A stretch of DNA of 39,358 nucleotides from JAHBVH01 sp034437715 (GCA_034437715.1 DAOTTR010000076.1:1-39358); one strand, 5' to 3'; positions 8,312 to 16,439 are shown, counted from the first letter of the stretch. Made by a program: numbers and translations. Notes: generated by a model from the sequence alone, not told the origin.

Positions 8312-9778
8312 ATGCAAAATCTAATGAATCAAATCAATATTCACTTGCAGATGGAAGATCGGATAGACGCCGATTCATCGCCACTCGTCCTATGGGAACC
8401 CGATCGTGCGCAAGCGCTCAACAATTGCGCCTGTCCCACCATTCCACTGCAAACGTTGACGCCGCCCGTCGCTGCCACGCTGCCCTGGCAGCGGCCTGTT
8501 GATCTCTTTGCGCAACCGCTGGACGCGCGGCATCTGCTGATGTTCAATCCGCGCGGTCATGCCGGTCCGGTTGTCTTGAATGAAGCAGCGCAGATGCAAT
8601 TGGCCGCTTTTGCCCAGCCTGGGCTGCTTGCCGATGCCACGGCACAGCAGCTGGCCGCGGCGGGGCTGCTTCAACCCGTGGGGACGCCAGCCAAATTGCC
8701 CGATCACCAACCAGCCGCGCTCACTGCTTGGTTGCATGTAACCAATGACTGCAACCTACGCTGTACCTACTGCTATATTGACAAGACCGACGCGGCCATG
8801 GATGCGGCAACGGGCACGGCAGCGATTGATGCAATTATCCGCTCGGCGCTTGCCAATAATTTTGAGGCTGTGAATCTCAAATATGCCGGCGGCGAGGCGA
8901 CGCTCAACTTCAAGCTGGTGCAAACCTTGCATCTCTATGCCAAGGAACAGACGGCGCAGGCGGGGCTGCACTTGTCCAGTGGCGTGCTGAGCAATGGTGT
9001 GGCATTGACAGGCGGCATGTTAGATTTTTTGCGCGAACAGGCGATCCAACTGATGATCTCGCTGGATGGTTCCGCCGCTGAGCATGACCGTCAACGTGTC
9101 TTCGTCAATGGCCGGGGCAGCTATCGACAGGTGACGCGCAGCATTGACCGCGCCTTGGCGCATGGCGTGCAACCCCATCTGTCGATTACGGTGACGGGGG
9201 AAAGTGTGGATGGGCTGGCCGATGCCGTCTGCTTTGCCCTGGATCGGGAACTGCTTTTTAACCTCAACTTCTATCGCGAACATGATGCGCGCAAGAGCCA
9301 TGCAGAGATGCGCGCCGAGGATGAACAGTTGATCAGCGCCTTGCGCGCGGCCTTTGCGGTGATCGAAGCGCGCCTGCCGCGCCAAAGCATTATCGGTGCC
9401 CTGATCGACCGTTCCAGCTTTGCCGGGCCCCATCAGCGCAGTTGTGGTGCCGGCCATAACTATATGGTGGTGGATCACAAGGGCAGCGTGGCGCGCTGCC
9501 AGATGGAGATCGAACGCCCTGTTACCGATGTCTTTGCCCTCAATCCGTTGCAGGAGATTCAGTTGCACGCCACTGGTTTCCAGAATCTGGCGGTTGACGA
9601 AAAAGAAGGCTGCCGCGACTGTCAATGGCGCTATTGGTGTGCGGGTGGTTGTTCCCTGCTTACCTATCGGGCGACGGGCCGTAATGACGTGAAATCCCCG
9701 TACTGCAATGTCTATAAAGCCATCTATCCAGCATTGTTGCGCTTGGAAGGCTTGCGTTTGCTGAAGTGGCACAACTAA
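8312..9778 (+). CDS. radical SAM/SPASM peptide- or protein-modifying enzyme
   Basis: The 488-residue enzyme has the radical SAM cluster motif CNLRCTYC (Cys147, 151, 154), a YAGGEATL segment at 191-198, and a C-terminal SPASM domain for two auxiliary Fe-S clusters. The SPASM cysteines are 378, 396, 434, 437, 443, 447 and 465 and fit the CX9-15GX4C ... CX2CX5CX3C ... C pattern. The first 140 residues are not radical SAM. They include a small domain (about 65-125) resembling the PqqD-like/anchor domains that bind peptide substrates in maturases. GGGGGT lies 6 nt before the ATG. The family modifies ribosomal peptides or matures sulfatases and dehydrogenases. No precursor peptide or sulfatase is visible nearby, so the substrate is unknown. 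A strong terminator follows. Confidence 0.88.
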   Translation: MQNLMNQINIHLQMEDRIDADSSPLVLWEPDRAQALNNCACPTIPLQTLTPPVAATLPWQRPVDLFAQPLDARHLLMFNPRGHAGPVVLNEAAQMQLAAFAQPGLLADATAQQLAAAGLLQPVGTPAKLPDHQPAALTAWLHVTNDCNLRCTYCYIDKTDAAMDAATGTAAIDAIIRSALANNFEAVNLKYAGGEATLNFKLVQTLHLYAKEQTAQAGLHLSSGVLSNGVALTGGMLDFLREQAIQLMISLDGSAAEHDRQRVFVNGRGSYRQVTRSIDRALAHGVQPHLSITVTGESVDGLADAVCFALDRELLFNLNFYREHDARKSHAEMRAEDEQLISALRAAFAVIEARLPRQSIIGALIDRSSFAGPHQRSCGAGHNYMVVDHKGSVARCQMEIERPVTDVFALNPLQEIQLHATGFQNLAVDEKEGCRDCQWRYWCAGGCSLLTYRATGRNDVKSPYCNVYKAIYPALLRLEGLRLLKWHN

Positions 9779-9798
9779 CCCACGGATAAGCGGCAACT

Positions 9799-9878
9799 GC
9801 TGAAAAGCTATGTTCCTGCGAATGAACATGGCTAGTTTTCAGCGAAAAGCGGAGAAGCAATTGCTTCTCCGCTTTTCG
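9799..9878. terminator. double hairpin terminator after the radical SAM gene
   Basis: The first hairpin pairs GCTGAAAA (9799-9806) with TTTTCAGC (9836-9843) and has a further inner ATGTTC/GAACAT stem. The second is a perfect 36-bp palindrome (9843-9860 with 9861-9878), which folds with a small loop and ends in GCTTTTCGTT. The second is the likely intrinsic terminator for the maturase gene and is near-symmetric, so it may act on both strands. Confidence 0.7.
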
Positions 9879-10182
9879 TTGCACCGTATAATTTCCTTCT
9901 TTGCAACTTCTCTCCCACGTTCTATCTGCTGGTGATTGCCATGGCGCATGAGGCGTTGTCCTAACCGCGCCGCCTATAGGTGCATACGCTCACCCGGTGA
10001 GTTTGCTGTGAGCCAAGGGTAAGTCCCTACAAAGAGGATTCACAACTTCCTGCGAGTAGGCCGCATTATAAGCGCAAGTTTATGCGCTTCGTTTTGTGGC
10101 AAACTGTGGATATAAGATGCTATCCGATTGAAGCGAATTCTTGATGAATGTTGCATGTGCTCGGCCAAGTTTGGAGGTAATG
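9879..10182. other. intergenic region before the NYN gene
   Basis: The stretch between the terminator and the NYN gene is non-coding as far as I can see. It has one hairpin, AAGCGCA (10070-10076) with TGCGCTT (10083-10089), followed by CGTTTTG, which may be a weak terminator. GGAGGT at 10173-10178 is the ribosome binding site of the next gene. I see no confident promoter. Confidence 0.4.
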
Positions 10183-10737
10183 ATGCAAAACAAGCGCATA
10201 ACCACTCGCCGCACAATCGTCTGGTTAGATATCGAAAATCTATTGCGGGCTATGTTCCCCGGCCAACGTCTGCACGCGGGATTGGACATGACGCCGCTTA
10301 AAAAGGCACTCCGCCATCTAACGGATGTGGCGGCCATCTATGCCTATGGCGACTTTTTTCTGCTTTCGCGCATCTTCCGCTGCGATGTAGAACAGATGCT
10401 GCGTAGATTGGGCATTGTTACCCATCATCTTGCGAGCATTCGCGGCAAGAATAGCGCAGACATGGCGATCGTTACTGCGATTCACATTGCTTTAGCCGAA
10501 CAGCCCGATCTCACAACGGTCGTCATTGGTTCGGGTGATGGTGACTTTCGCCCCGTCGCCGCGTATGCACGCTCATTAGGCAAAGAGATAGTCTTGATCG
10601 CACCCTTCGATTCTTTGAGCCGACAACTCAAAGGGTTGGCGCATCGCATGATCTATCTTGATGGAAATTTTTCAACGACGATCAAAAACCAGCGACAAAC
10701 AGCGCTGTCTTCCAAATATCTTGCGTCTCGACAATAG
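10183..10737 (+). CDS. NYN-domain (PIN-like) protein, possible RNase
   Basis: The protein has 184 residues from the ATG at 10183. Two adjacent ATGs (10180 and 10183) follow a GGAGGT at 10173-10178, and the second has the better spacing. The frame also stays open upstream. The start IVWLDIENLL contains the acidic metal-binding residue typical of NYN/LabA-DUF88 proteins. A second acidic cluster is SADMAIVTAI, and a third is VVIGSGDGDFRPV followed by a Gly-Lys-rich strand (LGKEIVLIA). All the usual metal ligands of the fold appear present, so a Mg-dependent ribonuclease activity is plausible. Unlike many family members it has no C-terminal OST-HTH domain. It stands alone between a terminator region and the second structured repeat, so context gives no substrate. 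Confidence 0.85.
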   Translation: MQNKRITTRRTIVWLDIENLLRAMFPGQRLHAGLDMTPLKKALRHLTDVAAIYAYGDFFLLSRIFRCDVEQMLRRLGIVTHHLASIRGKNSADMAIVTAIHIALAEQPDLTTVVIGSGDGDFRPVAAYARSLGKEIVLIAPFDSLSRQLKGLAHRMIYLDGNFSTTIKNQRQTALSSKYLASRQ

Positions 10738-10797
10738 TCAAAAATAATCGATTGCTCGTCATCAACGCGCAAGAGTGACAGGTTAGGCCATATCAAA

Positions 10798-10932
10798 GAA
10801 TAAAGTATGCAGTAGGGGCGGCTGCAAGCCGCCCGTTCTCAGCGAGCCAAACGCGGGGCGGCCTTGCAGCCGCCCCTACGCATGATTTTGTTTGGCAAGC
10901 GCTGGAGACTTATTTCTTTGAAAGCGCCTTAG
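10798..10932. repeat. structured interspersed repeat, copy 2, with inverted spacer
   Basis: This 135-bp copy matches 197-330 on both flanks in direct orientation: GAATAAAGTAT at the left, and at the right a conserved stretch from CGCATGATTTTG to GAAAGCGCCTTAG. The 20-nt spacer between the GC hairpins is GTTCTCAGCGAGCCAAACGC (10835-10854), the exact reverse complement of the copy 1 spacer. The run lengths next to the spacer (CCC left, GGGG right) are swapped too, as expected for a real inversion. The right hairpin loop differs (CTTGCA rather than TGCAA). It lies just upstream of two small ORFs. Confidence 0.78.
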
Positions 10933-10965
10933 GTAGCACGATAGGTAACAAGGAGAACACATCGT

Positions 10966-11073
10966 ATGGGATGCCTATTGAAGTTGCTTGCCTTGGCTTT
11001 GCTAACCACGCTGAGCCTTGACATGGTTCTGGGTGTGATATTGCTAGACATGGCGCTACAGTTCTTAAAGTAG
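10966..11073 (+). CDS. small hydrophobic peptide ORF, 35 residues
   Basis: The ATG at 10966 follows AAGGAGA (10950-10956) with a 9-nt gap. The peptide starts MGCLLKLLALALLTTLSL and is almost wholly apolar, with two Asp and a Lys near the C-terminus, so it could insert in a membrane. It starts 33 bp after the second structured repeat and lies 99 bp before another small membrane ORF with an even better ribosome binding site. I recognise no family. The early Cys within MGC could mimic a short lipobox, but that is speculation. The evidence is the ribosome binding site and composition only. Confidence 0.4.
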   Translation: MGCLLKLLALALLTTLSLDMVLGVILLDMALQFLK

Positions 11074-11111
11074 TGATCTATCTGTAGCCTGGAGTACGGC
11101 GTTTGCTCGTT

Positions 11112-11159
11112 AGCGACATAGACAGCGACATAGACAGCGACATAGACAGCGACATAGAC
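11112..11159. repeat. 4 x 12-bp tandem repeat next to a ribosome binding site
   Basis: Four perfect copies of AGCGACATAGAC run from 11112 to 11159 and end directly at the AAGGAGG (11160-11166) of the small membrane ORF. The 12-bp period keeps frame on both strands. Copy-number change would alter the spacing between the upstream small ORF and this start, or between a promoter and the start. Confidence 0.9.
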
Positions 11160-11172
11160 AAGGAGGCTCACA

Positions 11173-11343
11173 ATGATGACAACAGTTTTCGTAGGTTCGC
11201 TAATCTTAGGGCTTTTTTGGTTGTTTGAGCATATCGGGCCCTCCCTACGTTGGGCGGCTGTTCGGTTGGCTTCGCTCGTTTTGCTCTTTATTATCATTGT
11301 TTTTGTTTTGCCACTGCTCCACGACTTTTTACTCAACCTATAA
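11173..11343 (+). CDS. small membrane protein, 56 residues
   Basis: The ATG at 11173 follows a full AAGGAGG with a 6-nt gap, the best ribosome binding site in the region. A second ATG follows at once. The product begins MMTTVFVGSLILGLFWLF and has two apolar stretches (about residues 5-18 and 32-49) separated by a polar GPSLRWAAVR segment, so it is probably a two-helix or hairpin membrane protein. It ends 97 bp before the convergent ATPase gene. The size and layout fit a small membrane regulator or a toxin-like peptide, but no family is recognised. An overlapping minus-strand frame of similar length exists but lacks a ribosome binding site and has low-complexity VYVA repeats. Confidence 0.6.
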   Translation: MMTTVFVGSLILGLFWLFEHIGPSLRWAAVRLASLVLLFIIIVFVLPLLHDFLLNL

Positions 11344-11439
11344 GGTAATCTGTGCGGCGTAGGCGGTTCGGGCCTGTTTCACCGATGCCTACGTCGCACG
11401 GGCTCGCCGTTGCTGCTCTTTGGTTGAATCTGCTTCACG

Positions 11440-14304
11440 TCACGCCACGGCGCGGCGCAACAATTCCCCCACCACCTGCCAGCGTTCCTCTACCACGCGG
11501 ATTACTTGCTGGGTTTGCAGAAAATCCAAAATAATTTTCAACGCTGGCTGGGTGTATTGTCTGGCCAGCGTTTGTTCCAGGGTTGCCGAATCGATGCCGT
11601 CGGCGCGCTGCGCGATGACATAAAGCACCGCATTGCTACCAGTCTGGAGATATTCCAACTGCCCGCGCAGGGTTTGAAAGTAGGGCTGGCTAAACTGGTT
11701 GAACGTCTCATTCGTCAGAATGCTGTCAACATCTTCTATCAAAAAGACTGGTTCCAATTTGACATCCTTGTCCAGCGTCTGGTTGAAGCAATCCGTCATG
11801 CACGCGGCGATCAGTTGGACGAGAAAGGGTTGCCCGCCGGTCAAGGTGTGGATATGTTCGGCGGCGACTGGGGCAAAGAGCGGTGTGAAATCGGGCGTTG
11901 GGCTCATGAGTAGCTTGAGTACTTCTTTGAGCTCCAGATGCCCCACCTGAATTTTCTTGAGTGCTGGGGTAAAGGGCGTGCCGGGCAAGGTATCAGATTG
12001 GCTGACAAAGACAAAACTCAGGTTGCCGATACGTTGCATCAGCTTCCACCAGAAGGCAAAGAGGCTGTCGGTACTCGCGGTGCCGCCACCAATGCGCATA
12101 CCTTGCAACGTGGCTTTGGGCGCGGCCGCATAGAGTTGATCAACGTTGCCAATGACAATCACCAACGTCGTTTTGAAACGATAACAGATGTTGCGGACTA
12201 GCTTCTCTGTTGTGCCAACTGGGTCGGCCTGAAATGTTTGCTCATCCACAAGCGACTGCTGGAGGCGGCGCTGTAGGCCCTGGCACATGGCCCAAAGCAC
12301 TTGTTTGGGCGCGAGTACGCCATTGCTGGGATCGGGAATGTTGAAGATGGCAAAGCAAATATCATCATTGTAATCCACCAGTGCTTTGAAGATGAGCGAA
12401 CTCTTGCCGCTATTGATTAACCCCCAGAGCAGAACCGGTTGCAGCGACCCGCGGCTGCCCGCCTGTTTGAGCGTTTGCAAGGCTGCCTCGCGCCCACCAA
12501 AGGGTTTGCGTCCGCGCAAGGATTCAAGAAAGATAAAAGGGTTGAGTGGCTTCATGCGCTGGGGCGTGCGTGTGGCCGCGACCCACTGCCCAAATTCCTT
12601 GCGCCAGAGTTCGGTGAGTTTCTCGATCATGGCGCGCTCGGGCTGTGGGAGCTTGGTGGCTTCTTTCACAATTTCATCCAATTGGTATGTCGCCACCCCC
12701 ACCACTGCTTTGCGTCGATCCTCATCTTTGCATTGATGATAGAGCCAAGCATAGCGCACAACCGGCTTGAATTTCTCCAGCACATCCCAGGTGGCTTTAC
12801 GTTTTGGCTCTTTGGGGCGCTCTGGCAGCTCCACCGTCGGTGATGTGACCAGATTTTGCGTATGCAGTAACTTTTGGATGCTTTGGGTAATGCCCTGAAA
12901 TTCCGTGGCCAGTACATCGTCCGGCAACTTTTGAAAGGCGTCAATACTTTCGTCCATAAAGGTATGCTGGAGATGCCAAAAACCGGCAATCGCGCGCTGG
13001 GCGGGCGTCTCTAGCGGCAAATTCTTGGGCGCGTCCGCCTGTTGTTTGCCCAGCGCCCGCCGCATCCTTTCGCGCTGGCTCTGTTGGTGTTGGGCTAGCG
13101 ACAGTGTGGCCGCGGGCTTGGCGCGATTGTCACCTTTGCCAGTGGCCACCTTGCGCGGCTCGGGATATAAGAGCATCGGCCAGGGCGTGTCATTCAATTT
13201 GTCAACAAATTTGGCGACTTTTTCCACCTGCTGGTCGGGTTTGCTGCCCTCCAGCGCTTGTTGCATGCTAGCGATGACGATTGGCTGCTGGTTGGTATAG
13301 CGCCAGAGCTGATTGGCATTTCCCAGCCCATTCTCCCAATCCTCCAGCCAGGCCCCGAGATGATGGCGCAATTGGGGAATGGCATAGCGCGTGACGTGGG
13401 GCAAATTCAACTGACTGGGCAGTGGGCCTGTGGCTGTGGGTGCAAAGAGCGCTTCCAGGCCAGGGGCAAAATCTTTGATGATGTTGGTGCCGCGCATAAA
13501 TTCGCGGGTGTCGGCATTGGTCGTCACCTGGCGCAATTGCCAATTGAGCCGCAACTTGCCCAGCAACCAATCGAGTGGCCGGCGCAATCCCAGTTGCGCA
13601 CCGCCATAATAGGCCAGCGCCCCACTGAGCGCGGCCAACAGATTTTCCTGGCTGAAATTGAGATCGAAGACAAAATCTGAAGCGTTAGCACTGTTGAGTA
13701 GAAAAATCAGGAGACCACTGATGCCGGCACTCAGGGTTGGCCGTAGGGCGGAGGCCTCTGCCTTGCCATCGAGCGTTGTAGCCAGGTTGCCGATGATACC
13801 CACACTGCTGCCGCCCACAAAACCATAGCCAAGTGCGCTCAACATGCCCAAAAAGGTATTGTCAAACAATTCGCCCAGCGAAAACATGCCCAGCACCGTT
13901 GTCGTGATGCCCGTGGCAAAACCCAATACTAAACCGTTGGCTGGTTTTTCTTGCCAACGGTTCCAGCCATAGACGATCACCGCACTCAGGAGGCCAAGCG
14001 GCAACCCACCCCATGCCCCATCCACCGCTGCATCACGATCGAGATCAGCCAATCTGGTTTGGCCCAAGCCGGTCAACCCAGCGGCAATGGCCGTGACAAC
14101 CAGCAGCAGGATCGTGCTCATGACGAGCAAGGTGTTCTGTCGTCCCTGCGTCTCATCGGCCACGGCCAGATAATCGCGCAAGGCCTGGGGAAAGCAGAAG
14201 ATCCAATACAAAAGTTTGCCATAATCGCGCAAGTCCGTCGGCGAAAGGGGCGTTGCCACATCGGCGGCCAACTGCAACGGAGGAACGGGTCGAAATAAAC
14301 TCAT
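11440..14304 (-). CDS. membrane-anchored P-loop ATPase, 954 residues
   Basis: The N-terminus has about six apolar segments (near 57-80, 102-114, 124-142, 152-173, 191-204 and 222-240), rich in Gly like small-residue membrane helices. A long soluble middle (about 260-590) has no recognised domain. The C-terminal third is an ATPase: an FGGREAAL box (602-609), Walker A GLINSGKS (628-635), and a Walker B-like LVIVIGNVD (714-722), in which Asn and Asp replace the usual Asp-Asp/Glu. A FVFVSQSD sensor-like strand and a GGQPFLVQLI lid motif follow, then a winged-helix-like end. This is the AAA/STAND plan, here tethered to the membrane. It is the last gene after an AAA ATPase and an SPFH gene. No clear ribosome binding site precedes the ATG, so translation may depend on upstream genes. 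The family is not recognised. Confidence 0.82.
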   Translation of the reverse strand: MSLFRPVPPLQLAADVATPLSPTDLRDYGKLLYWIFCFPQALRDYLAVADETQGRQNTLLVMSTILLLVVTAIAAGLTGLGQTRLADLDRDAAVDGAWGGLPLGLLSAVIVYGWNRWQEKPANGLVLGFATGITTTVLGMFSLGELFDNTFLGMLSALGYGFVGGSSVGIIGNLATTLDGKAEASALRPTLSAGISGLLIFLLNSANASDFVFDLNFSQENLLAALSGALAYYGGAQLGLRRPLDWLLGKLRLNWQLRQVTTNADTREFMRGTNIIKDFAPGLEALFAPTATGPLPSQLNLPHVTRYAIPQLRHHLGAWLEDWENGLGNANQLWRYTNQQPIVIASMQQALEGSKPDQQVEKVAKFVDKLNDTPWPMLLYPEPRKVATGKGDNRAKPAATLSLAQHQQSQRERMRRALGKQQADAPKNLPLETPAQRAIAGFWHLQHTFMDESIDAFQKLPDDVLATEFQGITQSIQKLLHTQNLVTSPTVELPERPKEPKRKATWDVLEKFKPVVRYAWLYHQCKDEDRRKAVVGVATYQLDEIVKEATKLPQPERAMIEKLTELWRKEFGQWVAATRTPQRMKPLNPFIFLESLRGRKPFGGREAALQTLKQAGSRGSLQPVLLWGLINSGKSSLIFKALVDYNDDICFAIFNIPDPSNGVLAPKQVLWAMCQGLQRRLQQSLVDEQTFQADPVGTTEKLVRNICYRFKTTLVIVIGNVDQLYAAAPKATLQGMRIGGGTASTDSLFAFWWKLMQRIGNLSFVFVSQSDTLPGTPFTPALKKIQVGHLELKEVLKLLMSPTPDFTPLFAPVAAEHIHTLTGGQPFLVQLIAACMTDCFNQTLDKDVKLEPVFLIEDVDSILTNETFNQFSQPYFQTLRGQLEYLQTGSNAVLYVIAQRADGIDSATLEQTLARQYTQPALKIILDFLQTQQVIRVVEERWQVVGELLRRAVA

Positions 14305-14358
14305 AGCGAACCAACTTGTCTGGATGTGCTTATCTGGGGATGGGCGGTGTGCATCTGA

Positions 14359-15318
14359 TTACGCAGGAACCCGTTTGAGTATTGTCAGATCGTCTTTGGT
14401 GAGCTCTTCTTCGGTCGGTGGCGCAGGTGCTTCAGGCGTGGCTGGATTGGTGCCTGCTTGGGCTGTACGCGTGCCCTTGGTTTGTGGATAGACTTTCACC
14501 CGCGGCTGCATTCCTTCTTCCTCGTCAGCGCGAAAATCGACGACGGCCTGGGCGTCGCCTTCGCTTTTCAAGGTAATGCGCTGATGGGCAAAGTCGATGC
14601 CTTCAATCGAGGTCAAGGCTTGCAACAGCATCTCCTCGGGCAAGCCCGGGAACTGTTCCTTTAACATCTGGCCGACGCGGCTGCGGCTGAAACTGCCAGC
14701 AATATCGGCTCCGATATGCAGACCCTTGATAATGATGGGATGATTCGGGTTAAAAGCGACCCCCACCGCTGGCAACGCGCGTGTTAGCTCTTCCCGCAAA
14801 TAGGTCAGCAGCTTCGTTGAATCTGGCAACCCAGGAATAATCGGCAGCAGGTTGTAAAAGAATTCCTTGCCAGCCGGCTGATAGTCCTGTTCGACGCGCG
14901 CCAGGCAACCCACCAGCGCAGCGCGCACGCGATCGGCCACCTGGCGATCGATCTCTTCATTGCTGAATTGGGCCAGATGCGCCAGTTGTTCCCGCTTGCC
15001 CGCGGCGGCCTTGTGCAGATCGACGCCATACCAGAAATTGAGGGTATAGCCAAAGGGCACACCCTTCATAAAGAGATTATCGACCCGCACATTATGCGGT
15101 TGGTCGCGCACCTGCAGCGTGCGCTCAATCGTCTCCATGCGCATGATCAGCACCGGTCCTGGCCCGGCCACGCGATGAAAAGCGCCCAGGCGGTAGATCA
15201 CCAGCCGTTGCTCTTCGGGCACAATTTGCACGCGCAGACCCAACACGAGCCAGGCAAAGAGCAGCACGGCCAATACGGCAACCAGCGCCCAAAGAAAGAA
15301 AAACACGAAAAGTCCCAT
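14359..15318 (-). CDS. SPFH/band-7 (stomatin-like) membrane protein
   Basis: The 319-residue protein starts with one strong membrane segment (residues about 3-28) followed by VQIVPEEQRLVIYRLGAFHRVAGPG, which is the band-7 start pattern (x-V-P-x-x-x-x-x-V-x-x-x-G). The SPFH domain continues to about residue 200 through an EEIDRQVADRVRAAL helix. A LKEQFPGLPEEMLLQALTSIEGID stretch follows, then an acidic Pro-rich tail. SPFH proteins form oligomeric rings or microdomains in membranes and often work with a partner protease or ATPase. AAGGAGGG lies 7 nt before the ATG and overlaps the stop of the AAA gene upstream. No NfeD-type protease is present. Here the partners appear to be the two flanking ATPases, which is unusual. 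Confidence 0.83.
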   Translation of the reverse strand: MGLFVFFFLWALVAVLAVLLFAWLVLGLRVQIVPEEQRLVIYRLGAFHRVAGPGPVLIMRMETIERTLQVRDQPHNVRVDNLFMKGVPFGYTLNFWYGVDLHKAAAGKREQLAHLAQFSNEEIDRQVADRVRAALVGCLARVEQDYQPAGKEFFYNLLPIIPGLPDSTKLLTYLREELTRALPAVGVAFNPNHPIIIKGLHIGADIAGSFSRSRVGQMLKEQFPGLPEEMLLQALTSIEGIDFAHQRITLKSEGDAQAVVDFRADEEEGMQPRVKVYPQTKGTRTAQAGTNPATPEAPAPPTEEELTKDDLTILKRVPA

Positions 15319-15330
15319 ATCACACCCTCC

Positions 15331-16359
15331 TTACACAGAATCGGTACGTAGAAAGGCACCAAAGAGTGGGCTGAACCAGGCCAATTTACCACTGTTGCTC
15401 AACAACCCACGCCGCAGTAGATGCTCGATAATATCCTCGTCGGCGGCGCTGTGCTGGGCGTGTGCCACGCGCTGTGCCGTCGCCTGTTCTGCCGGATGCA
15501 AGCTGCGGAGGATGCGCTGACATTCCTCGCGTACATCGCTCTTGCCCACAAAGAAGGCGACAAAGTCGGCTGTTGTGGGTGCTTCCTGGCGCCACAGATC
15601 AAAGATGACCCTGAGCAAACGGGCATGACCACCAGCCAGCGACTCGATCAAGGCCAGATCGCGCGTCGGCAGCGGCTTGCCGGCCCGTTCATTGAGATGC
15701 ACCAACATCTGGCGTGCATCTTCGTGGTTGTAGAGCGTCAAGGCATAGATATGCCCACCAAAGAGATCATAGAACTTGGATCGCCCCTTGAGCGGGTGAT
15801 TGCGCCCCAGCACATGGGGCAATTGCTTGGTAAAGAGCAGATAGCTGAGCTTGCCCCGATTGCCACCACTGCGCAGCGCATTCAACTGTTCCAGCATGGC
15901 CAGTGGGCCCAGGGTCAGCACCTGATCAAAATCATCCAGCATAAAGATCACCTGTTGTTCGCGTTTCTGGCAAAGCCAATCGACATGGCTCTTGAGTTCG
16001 CTAAACACTTTTTGTTCTTCCGAAAGCTGGATCAGCTTGCCATCGGGTTCGGGCAGGACGAGATCGCCGCTGACCTCACCGAGCGCGGCCTGCATGATCT
16101 GCCAGAGACCCGTGGGCGTTTGATTCCATATATTTCCATCAACGACGGGAAAGCGAAAATGGTTGCTTTGTTCACCAAAGTGGTGGGGTTTGTAGCCATA
16201 GGGATCGCTGTGCAGGAAGTTGGTAATGTTCGATTTACCTGTGCCGGCGATGCCCACAAAACAGAGCGATTGACCTTGCTTGGCATTGTCCACAATCAGG
16301 CGCAGTTCGGCCTGACGATAGGTCGGTTGATAGCGAGGGGTGGTGGCTGTTTGTTCCAT
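15331..16359 (-). CDS. AAA-type ATPase (Orc/Cdc6-like fold) of the SPFH operon
   Basis: The protein has 342 residues. Walker A is GIAGTGKS (36-43), Walker B is VIFMLDDFDQ (137-146) and a sensor-like YLLFTKQLP follows near 173. After LVHLNERAGKPLPTRDLALIESLAGGHARLLRVI, the typical lid helix bundle of the Orc/STAND ATPases, comes a C-terminal winged-helix-like part (about 290-342). There is no membrane segment and no DNA-binding domain with a clear signature. Twelve bases separate its stop from the SPFH start, so the pair is co-transcribed. A predicted promoter lies at 16557-16586, and a 20-bp-stem hairpin occupies the leader. The likely role is as the soluble ATP-driven component of the membrane complex. 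That is inference from context. Confidence 0.82.
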   Translation of the reverse strand: MEQTATTPRYQPTYRQAELRLIVDNAKQGQSLCFVGIAGTGKSNITNFLHSDPYGYKPHHFGEQSNHFRFPVVDGNIWNQTPTGLWQIMQAALGEVSGDLVLPEPDGKLIQLSEEQKVFSELKSHVDWLCQKREQQVIFMLDDFDQVLTLGPLAMLEQLNALRSGGNRGKLSYLLFTKQLPHVLGRNHPLKGRSKFYDLFGGHIYALTLYNHEDARQMLVHLNERAGKPLPTRDLALIESLAGGHARLLRVIFDLWRQEAPTTADFVAFFVGKSDVREECQRILRSLHPAEQATAQRVAHAQHSAADEDIIEHLLRRGLLSNSGKLAWFSPLFGAFLRTDSV

Positions 16360-16439
16360 AGATAGATGTCCGCTGTGCTGGCGCTACAAGAATGGCTACG
16401 ACACGGTCAACGACGTTATGATCAATTAGGCTAATAATC

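Noticed and set aside
8288..8502. Short ORF upstream of and overlapping the radical SAM gene as a precursor peptide
   Set aside because: It lies mostly inside the radical SAM frame, has no leader-core look and reads as a shadow frame.
9020..9829. Minus-strand 269-codon frame
   Set aside because: It mirrors the SPASM gene and has no domain or start signal of its own.
11112..11159. CRISPR-like array
   Set aside because: Units are 12 bp with no spacers and no cas genes are present.
10929..11336. Minus-strand 135-residue frame covering the small-ORF region
   Set aside because: It has no ribosome binding site, contains VYVA repeats produced by the tandem DNA repeat, and opposes two plus-strand ORFs with better start signals.
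15421..16365. Long plus-strand frame of 314 codons
   Set aside because: It mirrors the AAA ATPase gene, whose minus frame has intact Walker motifs.
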